DNA of 64,000 nucleotides from Sipunculus nudus (taxonomy: Eukaryota > Annelida > Sipuncula > Golfingiida > Sipunculidae): NCBI GenBank assembly GCA_026874595.1, contig CM049317.1, positions 66,816,618-66,880,617 of the forward strand, written 5' to 3'. Positions within the stretch are counted from its first letter, which is position 1, and each line of letters starts with the position of its first letter. Under the pieces are notes generated by a model. It made no database searches and was not told the origin of the DNA. It saw nothing but the letters and a program-made list of their open reading frames with translations. A program made the translations under genes and the position numbers. This document shows, one piece after another, positions 20,088 to 31,460 of the stretch.

Positions 20088-21408
20088 GAGCGGCCTCGAA
20101 TATAAGACCACTTATGCACCATGATAAAGTGGTAGCTTTTCGTAGGAGGTTATATAAGTGATGGTCGACTAGCAACTTTACAATAACATGTCTGGCCATT
20201 CCTTGTTATTACAAGTTCTCTGTGACCGGCATAATAAACAAGCCTGCTGTATTCGGGCAGCAACCAAAACTGCTAGTCAACTCGAATCGATAAAAGTTTA
20301 ACACCACACTTTTCTAATGCAAGGGACAGGTTTATATGGCTTTATGTAATTGGCAAGATTCCCACCTTCACATTCGGTCTCAAAATAACCTCAGACGTAC
20401 TCCGGTAGCAACGTAGAACAAGTATGGCCAACTTAAATGATTGGTTCAATTGCCTTGTTAATTATTCCTGAAACAGACGCCAGAACAAGGTTCCTACATA
20501 ACTGCTAGAAACTTGATAGTATGAAGATAATTCTCACTAAAATCTGTCAAAGTGTCTTTACCTTTGTAGTTGAAACAAGTTCACGATCGGAATTTGCATT
20601 CTTAAGGTTTTATTATATAGCATAATATCTAAGAAATAAAAGGTTCCATAGGTGTTCCGTGTGTATTTCATCAGTAAGTAAACATTGCTTAAACGAATTT
20701 GGTACTATAAAATAGAACAGAGTGAATGGCTCCAGTAGAGAACACACACCGGTAAAGGCATACAATGCTTCTGTTTCCGCCACCTTTATCCATAATTGCA
20801 CAACATTTTTATGGAGATCAAGTACACCTGTGCCTGTTCACCCCTCTCCCAATGTCTTCTTTTGTTAAGTGGTCAAAATCAGTGGCATAGGACAGCAGGT
20901 GGCAGTGGGCTGATGCAGCCACCCAATGGGATCCATCGTTTTATCTGGGTCCACACAAATGCTATAAAGGTCTTTGCTGGTCCATGATCCTTCGCTCCAA
21001 CATATTAAGGGAAATTTGTAAAGGATTGTTTTCGTAATTCTGCTATGATATCTAGGTATAAGACATTTCTAGTCACCGATTAGAAGGCTAGTTTACATGA
21101 AAGCGGATCTAGTTTACAAGATGGTATGGTGAATAAACTATCAAAGTATAAAAGTATTATAAATAAAGTAAACTTTACGGTATTTCTGACCTCTGCTAAT
21201 TTTCGGTTGAGCAGCATCGTGAACCAACGGTGGACAGCTGTAATATTTTTCATGCTCATTAGCCATTAAGCATTAAACAAAAGCGTTTTATTTACTTTTT
21301 TGTTATAATTTGTAAATTAGCAATTGCAGATAAGCGCGTCATCCAAAACTGTAAAATTAAATGTATAAGATACGAGATGCCCCTTAAGATAACTGATCTG
21401 TTTTGTAG
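19994..21408. other. Intron; no exon seen
   Basis: Apart from the compound microsatellite the stretch is AT-rich without repeats or coding signal. A small missed phase 0-0 exon cannot be excluded. Confidence 0.5.
19999..20083. repeat. (TA)n-(GA)n compound microsatellite next to a splice donor
   Basis: A TA run at 19999-20038 is followed by GA at 20039-20083. The array starts within the 5' splice-site neighbourhood of the upstream exon. Confidence 0.93.
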
Positions 21409-21486
21409 GGGAGCTCCATCAGCACAGTGCACAATCGTGTTGTGAGGCCAACTGGTTATCACCGCTTTGACAGACAATTTTCGCAG
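21409..21486 (+). CDS. Penultimate coding exon, lectin receptor tail
   Basis: This exon encodes 26 residues, phase 0-0, with acceptor 'ctgttttgtag' and a strong donor GTATGT. The peptide is basic and begins G-S-S-I-S-T-V-H-N-R. It also contains P-T-G-Y-H-R-F-D-R-Q-F. No domain is recognised; it would form the C-terminal tail. Confidence 0.72.
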
Positions 21487-22441
21487 GTATGTATATCACA
21501 TTTATTGTACGACCCTGCATACAGGACTAACAGATCGACCCCGAATGTTAGTTTTGGTCATATGTGATATTGAGTTATATGATAATTAGTCATATGAATA
21601 AGTAGTCTTGTCGGGGATCTTGGTATTCAAGATTGTCTGGCGACTTTATTTGTAGTTATCCTGACAAATGTTTCGCATATTATATTATTCAGCATTCTAT
21701 CGTAGAAAATCCCAAAGACATAGTTTGAGTGTGAAGCTAATGAATTATGTGAAAGATCTTATGATAAAAAATTCTGAGCTCTCTTTCTATTTTTCGGGTC
21801 GCAATCGTAATATATATCTATCTTGCGCTAAATCAATACTTTCATAATGAAACTATCGTGGTATGGTTATACTTTGGTAAGATACAGGAATGTTCTTATT
21901 ATGGCAAACCTGTATATCAGATTAAAAGGTACATGAACGAAAAAAGTAAGCATATATAATTGGCAATAAAGAGTTTTATATACCGGATATTAAACATTGT
22001 CAGTATAAGGACAATACAAATAAATACATTGTTACACATGAAGATAAAATTTGTAATTACGACACAAACGTGGGCTAGATTATCAGTAAGAACATACAAG
22101 GCTATACAAACTATTTATACGAGACGACAACTGCATAATCAATAAATCATATACCAGACCAATACTGTCATCTGGTAAATATGTAATCAGTTTTCAATAT
22201 ACTGTACAGGTAAGAATAAATAATCCAAAATGTACATGCAAGTCTCCTTAATAATGTGAAAGAAATATAATGATCACATTATTAGCAGAATAGAATTATA
22301 CAAAAGGCAGGGATAAAGCATTTATAAATTGACTTGATTTAATGTCTATCATCAACAATACCATATGATCAATGCAAAAACATCTCTGTGAGTGTATTAC
22401 TTGTTTCCTATACTGCTGAAGTCCTCATATTTTATTTTCAG

Positions 22442-22453
22442 GATCCCCATTAG
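22442..22453 (+). CDS. Terminal coding exon (Asp-Pro-His-stop)
   Basis: After acceptor 'tattttattttcag', phase 0 reads GAT CCC CAT TAG. The previous exon ends in phase 0, so the protein ends F-S-Q-D-P-H. The long untranslated exon continues 3' to the poly(A) signal. Confidence 0.68.
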   Translation, partial: DPH

Positions 22454-23735
22454 CAGAGGAAGTTTGAAAACTTGATCCGACATACCATGACTCGGAATAC
22501 AATTATTCAAGTCTTCGAAACTATATGCTCAGAAATATGTCGACTGATGGTTGAATATTTCTTAATACGTTTTATATGATATGCCTTTAATTAATTAATA
22601 TGATGTTGCTTGCTTCTGATTGATGTATTCAGCTCTGATTTTGCCCAAATGTTTATGTTTCCATCTTGGAGTAATATTGACTTAAGTGTACAGCCGATTG
22701 AAAAAAAAATGTCCTCAAATAGTGTTCCTTATGATTAAGTTATCAAAGCTCTTTAACAATGAACTTTAAAAAGCCCTTTTTTATGTTATATTTACTTTAA
22801 TTTTTAAGGAAAACCGCCTGGAAAAAACAGACTGAGAGACATTGTGATGCCGCCATATTCCATATATATAGTTTTTCATTATGGTCATTTAACAATGAAA
22901 GTCATAAATATCAGACATCTAGACTAAGGGTTTCCCTTCCAGTACATGTCTACTATATTTACGACAAAGAATGGATCCAAGTATACCATATTGATTTCAC
23001 CATCTCATTCTCCAACCAGAGGATGTTATCTAGTGATGTCTTGTGTAATCCATATAAATGGCATATTTAACACCAAAGTCTAACCTGTTCAGCGTTCATA
23101 TTGTAAATTAATCTATTCTCATATGTATATCAATTGTAGCATGTGATACGACATGAAAACTAAATTAAATGTTTGCTTTCTTCGGTGGTATTATTGGACC
23201 CTATAAACAACCAGAGACAATGATGAGTCGCTATTTCAGTTAAACGTAAACCTTTGCCTTTGGACGAATGAGTGCCATGGTTGCTGCTAACAGTAAAATG
23301 GATATAGACGCAGCTGCAAGTCCTCTTGATGTTGAGAATGTGGTGTGGTCATGCAATGATACTCATTTAAACCGGGGGGGGGGGGGTGTCTGACCGCCAT
23401 TGCATGCCGACATGACAAGTAAGGATGGTTGAAACTGGTTCCAAATCTGCCCCACTGCAGGCCAAACGGCGCTGTCATGGTCTGTAAGGGTTATTTAAAA
23501 TACAAAATATCTTCAATCTGTATGGAGGTTGCCAGTCGATATGTATTTGTCTTAATAATCATTAACATTCTCCACAGAGTGGATTCATCTTGATATAGTC
23601 CAGGATATGACCGCCTCATGCTTCTATGTTTCATTTTTGTCATGTTTTATGTATAGAAGTGTAATTTACAGGAATTAAAGAAGTCAAGCAAGTAGACCCG
23701 TTGTAATACCAATAAAAGTATTTGGTCTTATTCAT
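22454..23735 (+). other. Probable 3' untranslated region
   Basis: From the stop codon to just past AATAAA at 23711 there is no long ORF on the plus strand and no other canonical AATAAA was noticed. A poly-G run lies at about 23376-23386. Length and end are inferred. Confidence 0.55.
23711..23716 (+). terminator. Polyadenylation signal AATAAA
   Basis: A canonical AATAAA, followed within 20 nt by a T/G-rich stretch (tatttggtcttattcatg), in line with the 3' end of the receptor gene. Confidence 0.6.
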
Positions 23736-24313
23736 GTTTTATATTTTGCTTTATATTCAGATCTCAATTATGATGCTTTGGGGGTGACGCACAATTGAAA
23801 ATATAACTAAAAACTAAAACACGCACTTGCGTGCCTGGTGATACTATATGATAAAACATGAACTTGAAAATACAATATGATCTTGCGATAATAACTGCTC
23901 TTTTCATATGGACATAATTGAGCATAAACACTTGGCTGAAATGGGGAAAATGAAATAATTTAATGGTTTACCAATGTGAAGTATGAAATATCAAGGGTCC
24001 CATGTGATTCACAGTGTGAACCATGGAAAAGAGTCACAATAGGGTTAAACGTCAGGTAAAATACACTTCTATGCATAAATAAGCATAAGACATTCATCCG
24101 CACACCAGATCTTGTCTCCTGAGGCGGTACTGTCGCCGACTGTGCCATACATCCCGCTCTGAACATATGTGTTAACAGCTTAACTGGTTAACAGACAGGA
24201 GTGGAGTGATTGGCACGATCAGAAATGAGGCGCAGCAAGTGTACATAATACATTTTTTTGCCCTGTGGTGTTTTCCCGCGTCTCACACTTCGCAGAATCT
24301 ACCCCACAACCGT

Positions 24314-24527
24314 AAGTCTCTGCTGGTTAAGGTTTGGAGGTTTAGAAATCGTATGCCCTCAATACAGTGCGGGTTATTATATACACAAGTGGTAAAAGGA
24401 GTTAAGTTGTAGTTTTTCAAAAGTCTCTGCTGGTTAGGGTTTGGAGGTTTAGAAATCGTATGCCCTCAATACAGTGCGGGTTATTATATACACAAGTGGT
24501 AAAAGGAGTGAAGTTGTAGTTGTTCAA
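24314..24527 (+). repeat. Recent tandem duplication, 2 x 107 bp
   Basis: The unit beginning 'aagtctctgctggtta' occurs at 24314 and again at 24421 with only a few changes, for example ttaagg/ttaggg and gttaag/gtgaag. Confidence 0.95.
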
Positions 24528-26040
24528 ATAGATTGGATAAGAATGGTTTAAAAACAAATTATATAAACATGGATATTTTTGGCAATGATTTCAAGGTATA
24601 AGTAATGTCATATATGCATACGCATGTGAAATGTAAACAATTTTGATTTTGAAGTTCGACAGTTAAGACAAGTACTTCTAGTAATCCCAACATTTCCCAA
24701 TTAGAAGAGGCTCATTTTGCGTTGAAACGACCTCTAGCGTAAGGGTAGCCTATTTCTGTGCTTAGCTGGATATATCGGGATTTAATCAAGCTGGGTACCG
24801 GTAAAAATCAGGAATTAATTTTAATAGTTTCACATATGTTTGGAGTTAATCGTATGCTTGTTAACCCTAAGTGGTCCCTATCTATCGTAAAATGTGTCCA
24901 TTCACCTACCTGTCGAAAATGAATGTATATGATTTCAGGCTTCTCTGTGTATATAATAATGATCTAAGCCGAACTTTGGCTGAGAAAATATCTGTTGACA
25001 CCTTCGAAAAGGATTTAAGAACTTGTTTATAAACAACATGTTTGTTAACACAGTAATGTTGTCAAACGGGAAAAAACATGTAATCAGAGGTGGTAGGTTG
25101 CATTTATGCAGAGGTAGAAAGGTCACTTGTTGCAAAACGCAATTTGGAGAGCACTTGCTTCTCTGACTTGCTGCCAGACGCCTTTGTTACATTTGTTTGG
25201 ATTATTTTGGTGGGCCCAGAAATATTATAAGCACGTGGATATAAACAAAACAAGCAGCTTGTTTAAGGTGACATTCACGTTTTCTTGACTAAAAACTTCA
25301 AGGTATTACCTTTAGTTTATAAAGGTCAGATAGGTGGTTGCGCCCCTTGAAGCGTTTATCATTTAGTCAGAATGTTAAGGTTCCTGTGATTACCATGTCA
25401 CTCTAACATCTATAAAGCAAAGTAGGTAATTAATATAGCAAAAAAAAAAAAAAGAAATTATGGTTCAGATATAACAAATATGATTGTGACCACCAGGTGT
25501 AACATTTTGTAAAATCTAGGGCTGAACCGTCTAAACTTGCTCCGTTTGTATATTTAAGTTATATGAGAGGCGTTTCTATTTTTCTTTACCTACAGTTCGG
25601 GTACAGACTAACATGGTGATTCTATTTTCTAAAATAAGTTATTAGATGTCAGAAGTGGTGTGGGTCGCTCAAATCTAAGCAGATTGATCAGTATATATTG
25701 CAGTCACAGATGATGAAACATGACATAATGTTAGCAGATCAGGGGCAAGTAAGTGTTATTAACAAAGTACATAGCCAGAGTTTACCACTGATATCCCTGA
25801 AGCCTCAGACCCATTTACAAATGAGAACATACGTCTTCTGCCCAATCCCAACATATAAAGGTTACGCTTACTATTTTGTCTAATAGAACATATATGGAAT
25901 TGAGTTAGGCTATTACGCTTTTATCATTAAAAACTTCATGCAAATTGTGTTTAAACAACCGTATTTCAACCATCACACATAATGCCTAGAAATTTCAGTA
26001 TCAAATGCTAATGTGAAACATTCTGTTTCGTGTAATGCTT

Positions 26041-26109
26041 AAAATGTTAAGTTGTTTACAAAATGCCTGATCACACGGTGTGCCTGTAACACTCAAACAC
26101 ACATACATA

Positions 26110-26149
<40 letters not shown>

Positions 26150-26214
26150 TGTTAAGTTGTTTACAAAATGCCTGATCACACGGTGTGCCTGTAACACTCA
26201 AACACACATACATA

Positions 26215-26266
<52 letters not shown>
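26041..26266 (+). repeat. Tandem duplication, about 105-bp unit including a (TA)n array
   Basis: The unit starting 'aaaatgttaagttgtttaca' at 26041 recurs at 26146. It is identical through 'catacatagacata', and each copy ends in TA repeats of different length (26112-26144 and 26218-26266). Confidence 0.95.
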
Positions 26267-26269
<3 letters not shown>

Positions 26270-26298
26270 CTGGGTATAAAGTATATTTATACATAATG

Positions 26299-26608
26299 TT
26301 AAAGAAATAAAAGGTACGGGTTTCAGGCACCGCCGGCGTCAATCTTAACCCCTTAACCCCCCCTCCCCCCATCAAAACTTTTTTATTTTACTTTTCATCT
26401 TTTAAGAAAATTAAAAAAAAGACAATTTTGATCAGATTTCCTTTGTGATGTTATGCTTTTACCGGTTTTTTTACATGCTTTCCCTGATCATATGACATTT
26501 TTATCGAAAAAAAGAAAGATAAAAGGGTAAAAAAATAAAATCTCGCCCGCCCGCACTGATTATTGAAAAGAAAAATTGTCTTAGAACTACACTTTAATTT
26601 TTTTGGCC
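26299..26608. mobile_element. Diverged relative of the 12209-12442 MITE
   Basis: It shares 'gacatttttatcgaaa', 'cgcccgcccgca', 'ctgatt' and the terminal TTTTGGCC with the 12.2-kb MITE, in the same order. The left inverted repeat is degenerate (aaaggtacgggtttcaggc), so the left border is approximate. Confidence 0.65.
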
Positions 26609-26836
26609 TAAGATGAAGTCTCTTCTTTGGCGTGCGGCTGCTCTATGGCATGCGTGTTTTCCTCTCGCTTGTTACACCAGGTTAATAAAGAACATATGAT
26701 TTATGACAAACCTACTTGCGCACAACGGATCTAGGTTTACTCATGGATGCTCATACGAATGTGGGGAAACGAACCAGCTGAAAAGTCTATATTCATTATT
26801 ATACGCCCGGCTGGTGACTGCTTAGTACCCATATAT

Positions 26837-26900
26837 GTAGACCCAGTTGTGGCTCTGTTTACAACAGATCTGTTGTAAACAGAGCCACAACTGGGTCTAC
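26837..26900. repeat. Perfect 64-bp palindrome
   Basis: The arms 26837-26868 and 26869-26900 are exact reverse complements with no spacer, centred on 'acaacaga|tctgttgt'. Symmetry stops abruptly at both ends (t at 26836, g at 26901). Confidence 0.97.
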
Positions 26901-28748
26901 GATATTTGAAGTATTGGTACATGTGTTAGTGCAGCATAGAAAAAAAAACAGCTGGGAATATAATTCGATTTAGAATGCCCCAGCCGATAAAAAAAATGAT
27001 TGAAATAGTGGATGTCTCATCGGGAATTATCAACAGACATTTCAGCAATAAGAAGTGAGATTGATTCACTTGGAATTACTTGATCAACCCTATCCCTGTT
27101 TGTCCACAAATGGAAATAAATTTGCACCGGGAACGATTACTGGCACAATATATTGACATAGCTCGCTCACCACCTGGTGGCCTTCACTCCAAACTACACA
27201 GGTCCATATTATTTTTCAAATTATGATTATAAAGTGTGTTTATTCAATTGCAGATCTTTAACAAATTTGAAGGTCAACTAGAGATAGTAAAACCGTTACG
27301 CCCCTAATGCATCGTTTTTCGACTACACTCGACTAGGCCCTGGTTCCGCGTATTGTTCCGCTCTGGGTTTTCAGCCAGCCCTGCATCATGTACCTCACCG
27401 GAAGTAGGAATCAAGCACCTGATATCGAGGCGGCGGGAAGCCGTCAATACCCGTTGATTAAAAATTGGATTACACTGTAAATAACCGTATATATGAACGA
27501 TTTCTTGGTGCATGTGTGTGCATTAGATTCATCTTTATTAGGTTAGCAGCGGTTATTGTTGGCATTTTGTGCCATTACGTGAAAATAGAGTGGTGCCAGC
27601 CAAGACGGTCAGTGGGCGAGATTGGAGGACTTATCCTCCTTGTGTTGTTATTAAATGACATAATCAAGAGCTCAATTATGGCTATTCTTACATACTATCA
27701 GTTCAATTTTGCTTAATACAAATGTTCCCAGCAATACCATCCCAGCAAACGGTCTCATTTCCTCCCATTCGGCTGTTTAACACCATGTTATGGCTCTGCG
27801 TGTTGGTAAACACACATCTGTTTACCATAACAAGGCCGCGTGACCAGAGGTCCGATTAAGAGGAGCAACCCACTGTGTTTCAGCAGAAACATGTATTATA
27901 TTTTTTGGGCCAAGTCAGACTGGTCATCTACTGATTGATACGCTGGCTAAAGCCGGCTGTAGCCGGCCCGGTCAATATTCTAAAAGTGGCCAATGCTGGC
28001 TAAAACTGGCTTATACTCCTTAGTTAAATAAAAAATGCCCCAAATCTAATAAACAACAACAGAATTATATTTAAAATGTTTTATTTAAATACAAGCTTGT
28101 TCGTTGTACATTGTGCCAGGAAATACTACGGTAAATTATTTAAAATGACACAAAGTGAAGGATGATGAGACAAATAAACAAATATACAAGTTTAGTAAAG
28201 TATAGTAATGATACTACAGGGGGAACCAAGGTAAACTTAGAGCAGTAATATGCTGTAAAGAGTTACAACTGGTACATTGTTTGACCTTTCAAATGGCATA
28301 GATTCAATTATAAATGTCAAAAATAAGGTGCTTCACTGTGCCAGTCTAATACAATATTTCTGTGCCTGATAGCTGCTAAGAAGGCCACCAGCTTGGTGGC
28401 GTGTCACTAAATGTTACAGTTCATGTCCCACATCAAGGCTCAATATCAAAGCTTTGTACCAGAAAGTTTTTGATAATCAAAAGTTAAGATCAAACATACA
28501 GCAATAATAGTCTAGCATGGAGTTTAAGTCCAGGCAAGGCTGAATTGACTCAAAATTGACTCTGATCATGCTCACTTAATTGATCTCCATCCCCGTAGCC
28601 TCTTGGGTAACAACTAAATATCCTTAAAATGATGCAAGTCAGTATTGTAAAACAAACAATGATTATCAGGTAGCCATACAGTGGATCTAGTTTGTTTGAT
28701 TAATATCTCAATATATCTCAAGTGTTCCCACAGATCAAAATTTACGAG

Positions 28749-28751
28749 ATA

Positions 28752-28802
<51 letters not shown>
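28749..28802. repeat. (TA)n microsatellite
   Basis: TA run with one TGTA interruption. Confidence 0.92.
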
Positions 28803-28805
<3 letters not shown>

Positions 28806-30198
28806 TGTAAGTATTCAGCCATGTTCCCATACATGTAGTGTCAGAGTTGGCTTAAAAAAGTATGATTAAATTAAAGATTATCTTCCTGTTGATCTGTATT
28901 TAAATGATAATATGTAATGCATAGCAAACATCAAATTACAACTGAACTGTGTACATTACTAACGAAATGTTGAGGTAGAAATAGAGGAAGATGCTTCCAA
29001 TAAGTTGAAAGGAACAGAGTGTCAGAATAAGTTAACATTTGGTCTGATCAACTTTTATGATATATTATGATTTATGTGACCAAAACGAGAACCGTATTGT
29101 CGGTTTTCGGGTGTTTTCGGACAGTTCTTAAACTATCCAAAATAAGCAGGTTTACTCCTATTTGCGTGGCAAAGGCGTACATGAGGTTATACATATACCC
29201 TCAACGCGGATGTCTGATTTGACATTAACTCTAGCTTGGATATCTGGCGTCGTTTTTAACAATATTTCCTCGGAAAAGTGGAATAGCCAGACGAAGCTTT
29301 CTCTTTTAAGGTGGTGTTTCTCATATCAGTATTATATTGCATTTAAGAAAATGTAAGTCTGTGCAGTCTGCTACAGAATGAGCTACTTGCTTTCAATGAC
29401 GATCCTGTCAGTGAGAATCCTGCAAGTATCTGAAAGTTTCCATCCGTTTTATTCGTGTAAATAAAGAATGAATGTCAAAATCACTGACAAGGTGTTAAGC
29501 CAAGTTAATAAATTACAATCATGGCAAGGATGTTATAATACACGGCTTAATTTCAATTAACCTGTGGCCTCTTCCTAATAAATTAAAAAAAGTATATTGC
29601 ATCCTCTGTCATTTATACAAGGCTATGTAATAGCTAAGGTAGCCACGAACGTTTCGTTTTGTGCGCTTCCAGCGAAGCGTATAATTATAACATGGGGGTT
29701 CATTCATCCAGATTAACATTTAGCTGTTTCCATAAATTTCTAGAAAAACAATGCACACTGAGATATTCAGTTTGGCGTCACAGAAGTCACGAATTACTGT
29801 AGAAACACCATTACACTTCTCTTTTGACATTACTCTGATTATTATCTAATCAAATTTATTATAAGCTCTGATTTTTTTCTGCGTTTATCTCTTAACTCTG
29901 ATTCTGCATTGAAGGAGCAACTTCAGAGTTTGTGTGAAATATTATTTGTGTTAATGTGTTATTGTTGTTTTATTTGTAATTATTGATGAAGAGTATATAG
30001 TTCCGTTTTAATGTTTAGTGTGTTCGTGTCCTTTTTTGAGGATTTCCCACCAGCACTGCACGTGTTGCAAAATCATGTGGTCTGTGACGTCACCATGTAG
30101 TCCCCTATATGGGATAGCGAAACGAAGTTTAGAATGTCGGCTGACAATACAGTTACACTAGTGACTGTGACATTGCAACACAAAAAAGCTGACCATTT

Positions 30199-30338
30199 TC
30201 AGGCTTGTGTTTCTCCGATCTGGATAATCTCCAATATTTGATTCTGCAAGTCTTTGTATTCTGCCACACTGCGAGCAGCGTTCCTTTCAATGGCGATCAT
30301 GCAAGTATCTGAATATATCCAACCAGTTTCTTTTGTGT
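30199..30338 (-). CDS. Candidate terminal exon, unrecognised protein (minus strand)
   Basis: On the minus strand a strong acceptor (ttttcctctctgcag) opens a frame of 46 residues ending in TGA. It begins (x)-T-K-E-T-G-W-I-Y-S-D-T-C-M-I-A and ends I-Q-I-G-E-T-Q-A. A related frame in copy C (minus strand, about 40505-40640) keeps A-D-T-C-R-I-V-T, S-V-A-K and G-E-T-P-A followed by a stop. A third scrap lies near 29380-29450. Similarity at protein level and a shared stop suggest a once-coding exon. I do not recognise the family. The copies are probably pseudogenes, since copy C has lost the acceptor region. Confidence 0.35.
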
Positions 30339-30364
30339 CTGCAGAGAGGAAAAACACAAATGTT

Positions 30365-30550
30365 TTACAATAAAAAAACAAGTGAGAACATAAAAAAAGT
30401 AAAACTCGGTCTGTGAGCACAGGTCCTCCTGGTTGAATTCATTTCTGCAATATAGTATTGAAAAAAATCCAATAATCCGTGCATTTCTCTCGGACGCAGA
30501 CAGTCGAAGTGGAAACAAAAGAAGAACTTGATCCAAGACGAACTGAACAT
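30365..30550 (-). pseudogene. ORF piece beginning M-F-S-S-S-W, repeated in copy C
   Basis: On the minus strand the frame begins M-F-S-S-S-W and keeps F-D-C-L-R-P-R-E-M-H-G. Copy C (minus, about 40640-40743) has M-F-S-S-S-W and F-D-C-L-R-L-R-E-I-H-G before its stop. It lies just upstream, in transcription order, of the candidate terminal exon at 30199-30338. Function unknown. Copy C lacks the intervening intron-like segment. Confidence 0.25.
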
Positions 30551-30551
30551 G

Positions 30552-30554
<3 letters not shown>

Positions 30555-30591
<37 letters not shown>
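30555..30591. repeat. (TA)n microsatellite
   Basis: TA run. Another lies at 30934-30981. Confidence 0.9.
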
Positions 30592-30592
<1 letters not shown>

Positions 30593-30699
30593 GACTACAT
30601 GACTAAAAAAAGCGCTTAAAATATCATTCGTATGTATTCTACAGTGCGCAATATATTAGGAAATACTATCAGATTACTATTTCAATCTCACCTGGACCA

Positions 30700-30915
30700 T
30701 TTTTAAGCTCGTCTGGATGATACAAGGTGGATTTTAAACTCGCCTACTGAAGATTAAACCCTGGACTGCTCCATGATGGGTTTTAATTTCGCAGAGGAGA
30801 GATTGTAATTACAATCTCGTCTAGGCGAGTTTAAGATCCGTCTAGACGAGATCATAATCGCAATATCGCCTTGGCAAAATTACAATTCCCATCTCGTCTA
30901 GGCGCCTTGTTTTCA
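30700..30915. repeat. Cluster of inverted 'tctaggcgagtttaa' words
   Basis: Words such as 'ttttaaactcgcct' and 'ctcgtctaggcgagttta' recur in both orientations, together with 'attacaatctcgtct'. The block can fold into several hairpins. Related words occur at about 34825-34940 and 41243-41300. Confidence 0.75.
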
Positions 30916-30930
30916 ATCTTGTCTCTGACA

Positions 30931-30985
<55 letters not shown>

Positions 30986-31334
30986 TATAGAAAACTATTA
31001 AATATAATAAACCAAATTATTCTCCAATATTCTGTGATCATTTGATCATATTCAGAGTAATTTCCTTCATATTTAAAGGAGCTTCTGGAATTTTAATCTA
31101 ATGCACTATTACAAAATATAAATGGTTTAACAAATGTCAAATGTAGTTATGACAAATGACCAGTGAAGCACATCTGATGTACATTATTTGTTCTTTATCT
31201 TTGTTTCTTTTTTCGTACGGTCCAAATTAGAATATGAAGCATTCATGAGTTTTGCGTTTACAGGATTTTAGATTCTAGATAATTCAATTTAAATTACAAT
31301 ACATTGAAAAACGAATAAGCACAGCTTTTATTCA

Positions 31335-31460
31335 GTTGTAGATTCTGGACTAAAGTTGTACCAGATCTCCTTCGTTTAAACCGGGTTGTAACCAGATCAA
31401 TGAGAGCTTTGTATTGTTTCGTGCATCCAGCTCCGAGTTTAAAACATGCGACATCCCAAT
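31335..31460 (-). pseudogene. ORF fragment C-F-K-L-G-A-G-C-T-K (copy A)
   Basis: The minus-strand frame contains A-C-F-K-L-G-A-G-C-T-K, then A-L-I-D-L-V-T-T-R-F-K-R-R-R-S. An in-frame stop precedes it. Related frames are in copy B (about 36712-36830, minus, with an internal stop) and copy C (42416-42667, open). Confidence 0.35.

Larger units (their letters stand above)
23740..29100. other. Intergenic stretch without a supported gene
   Basis: It holds two recent tandem duplications (24314, 26041), a relative of the 12.2-kb MITE (26299), a perfect palindrome (26837) and a TA array (28749-28802). Open frames here are short and lack homology I can recognise. Confidence 0.6.
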
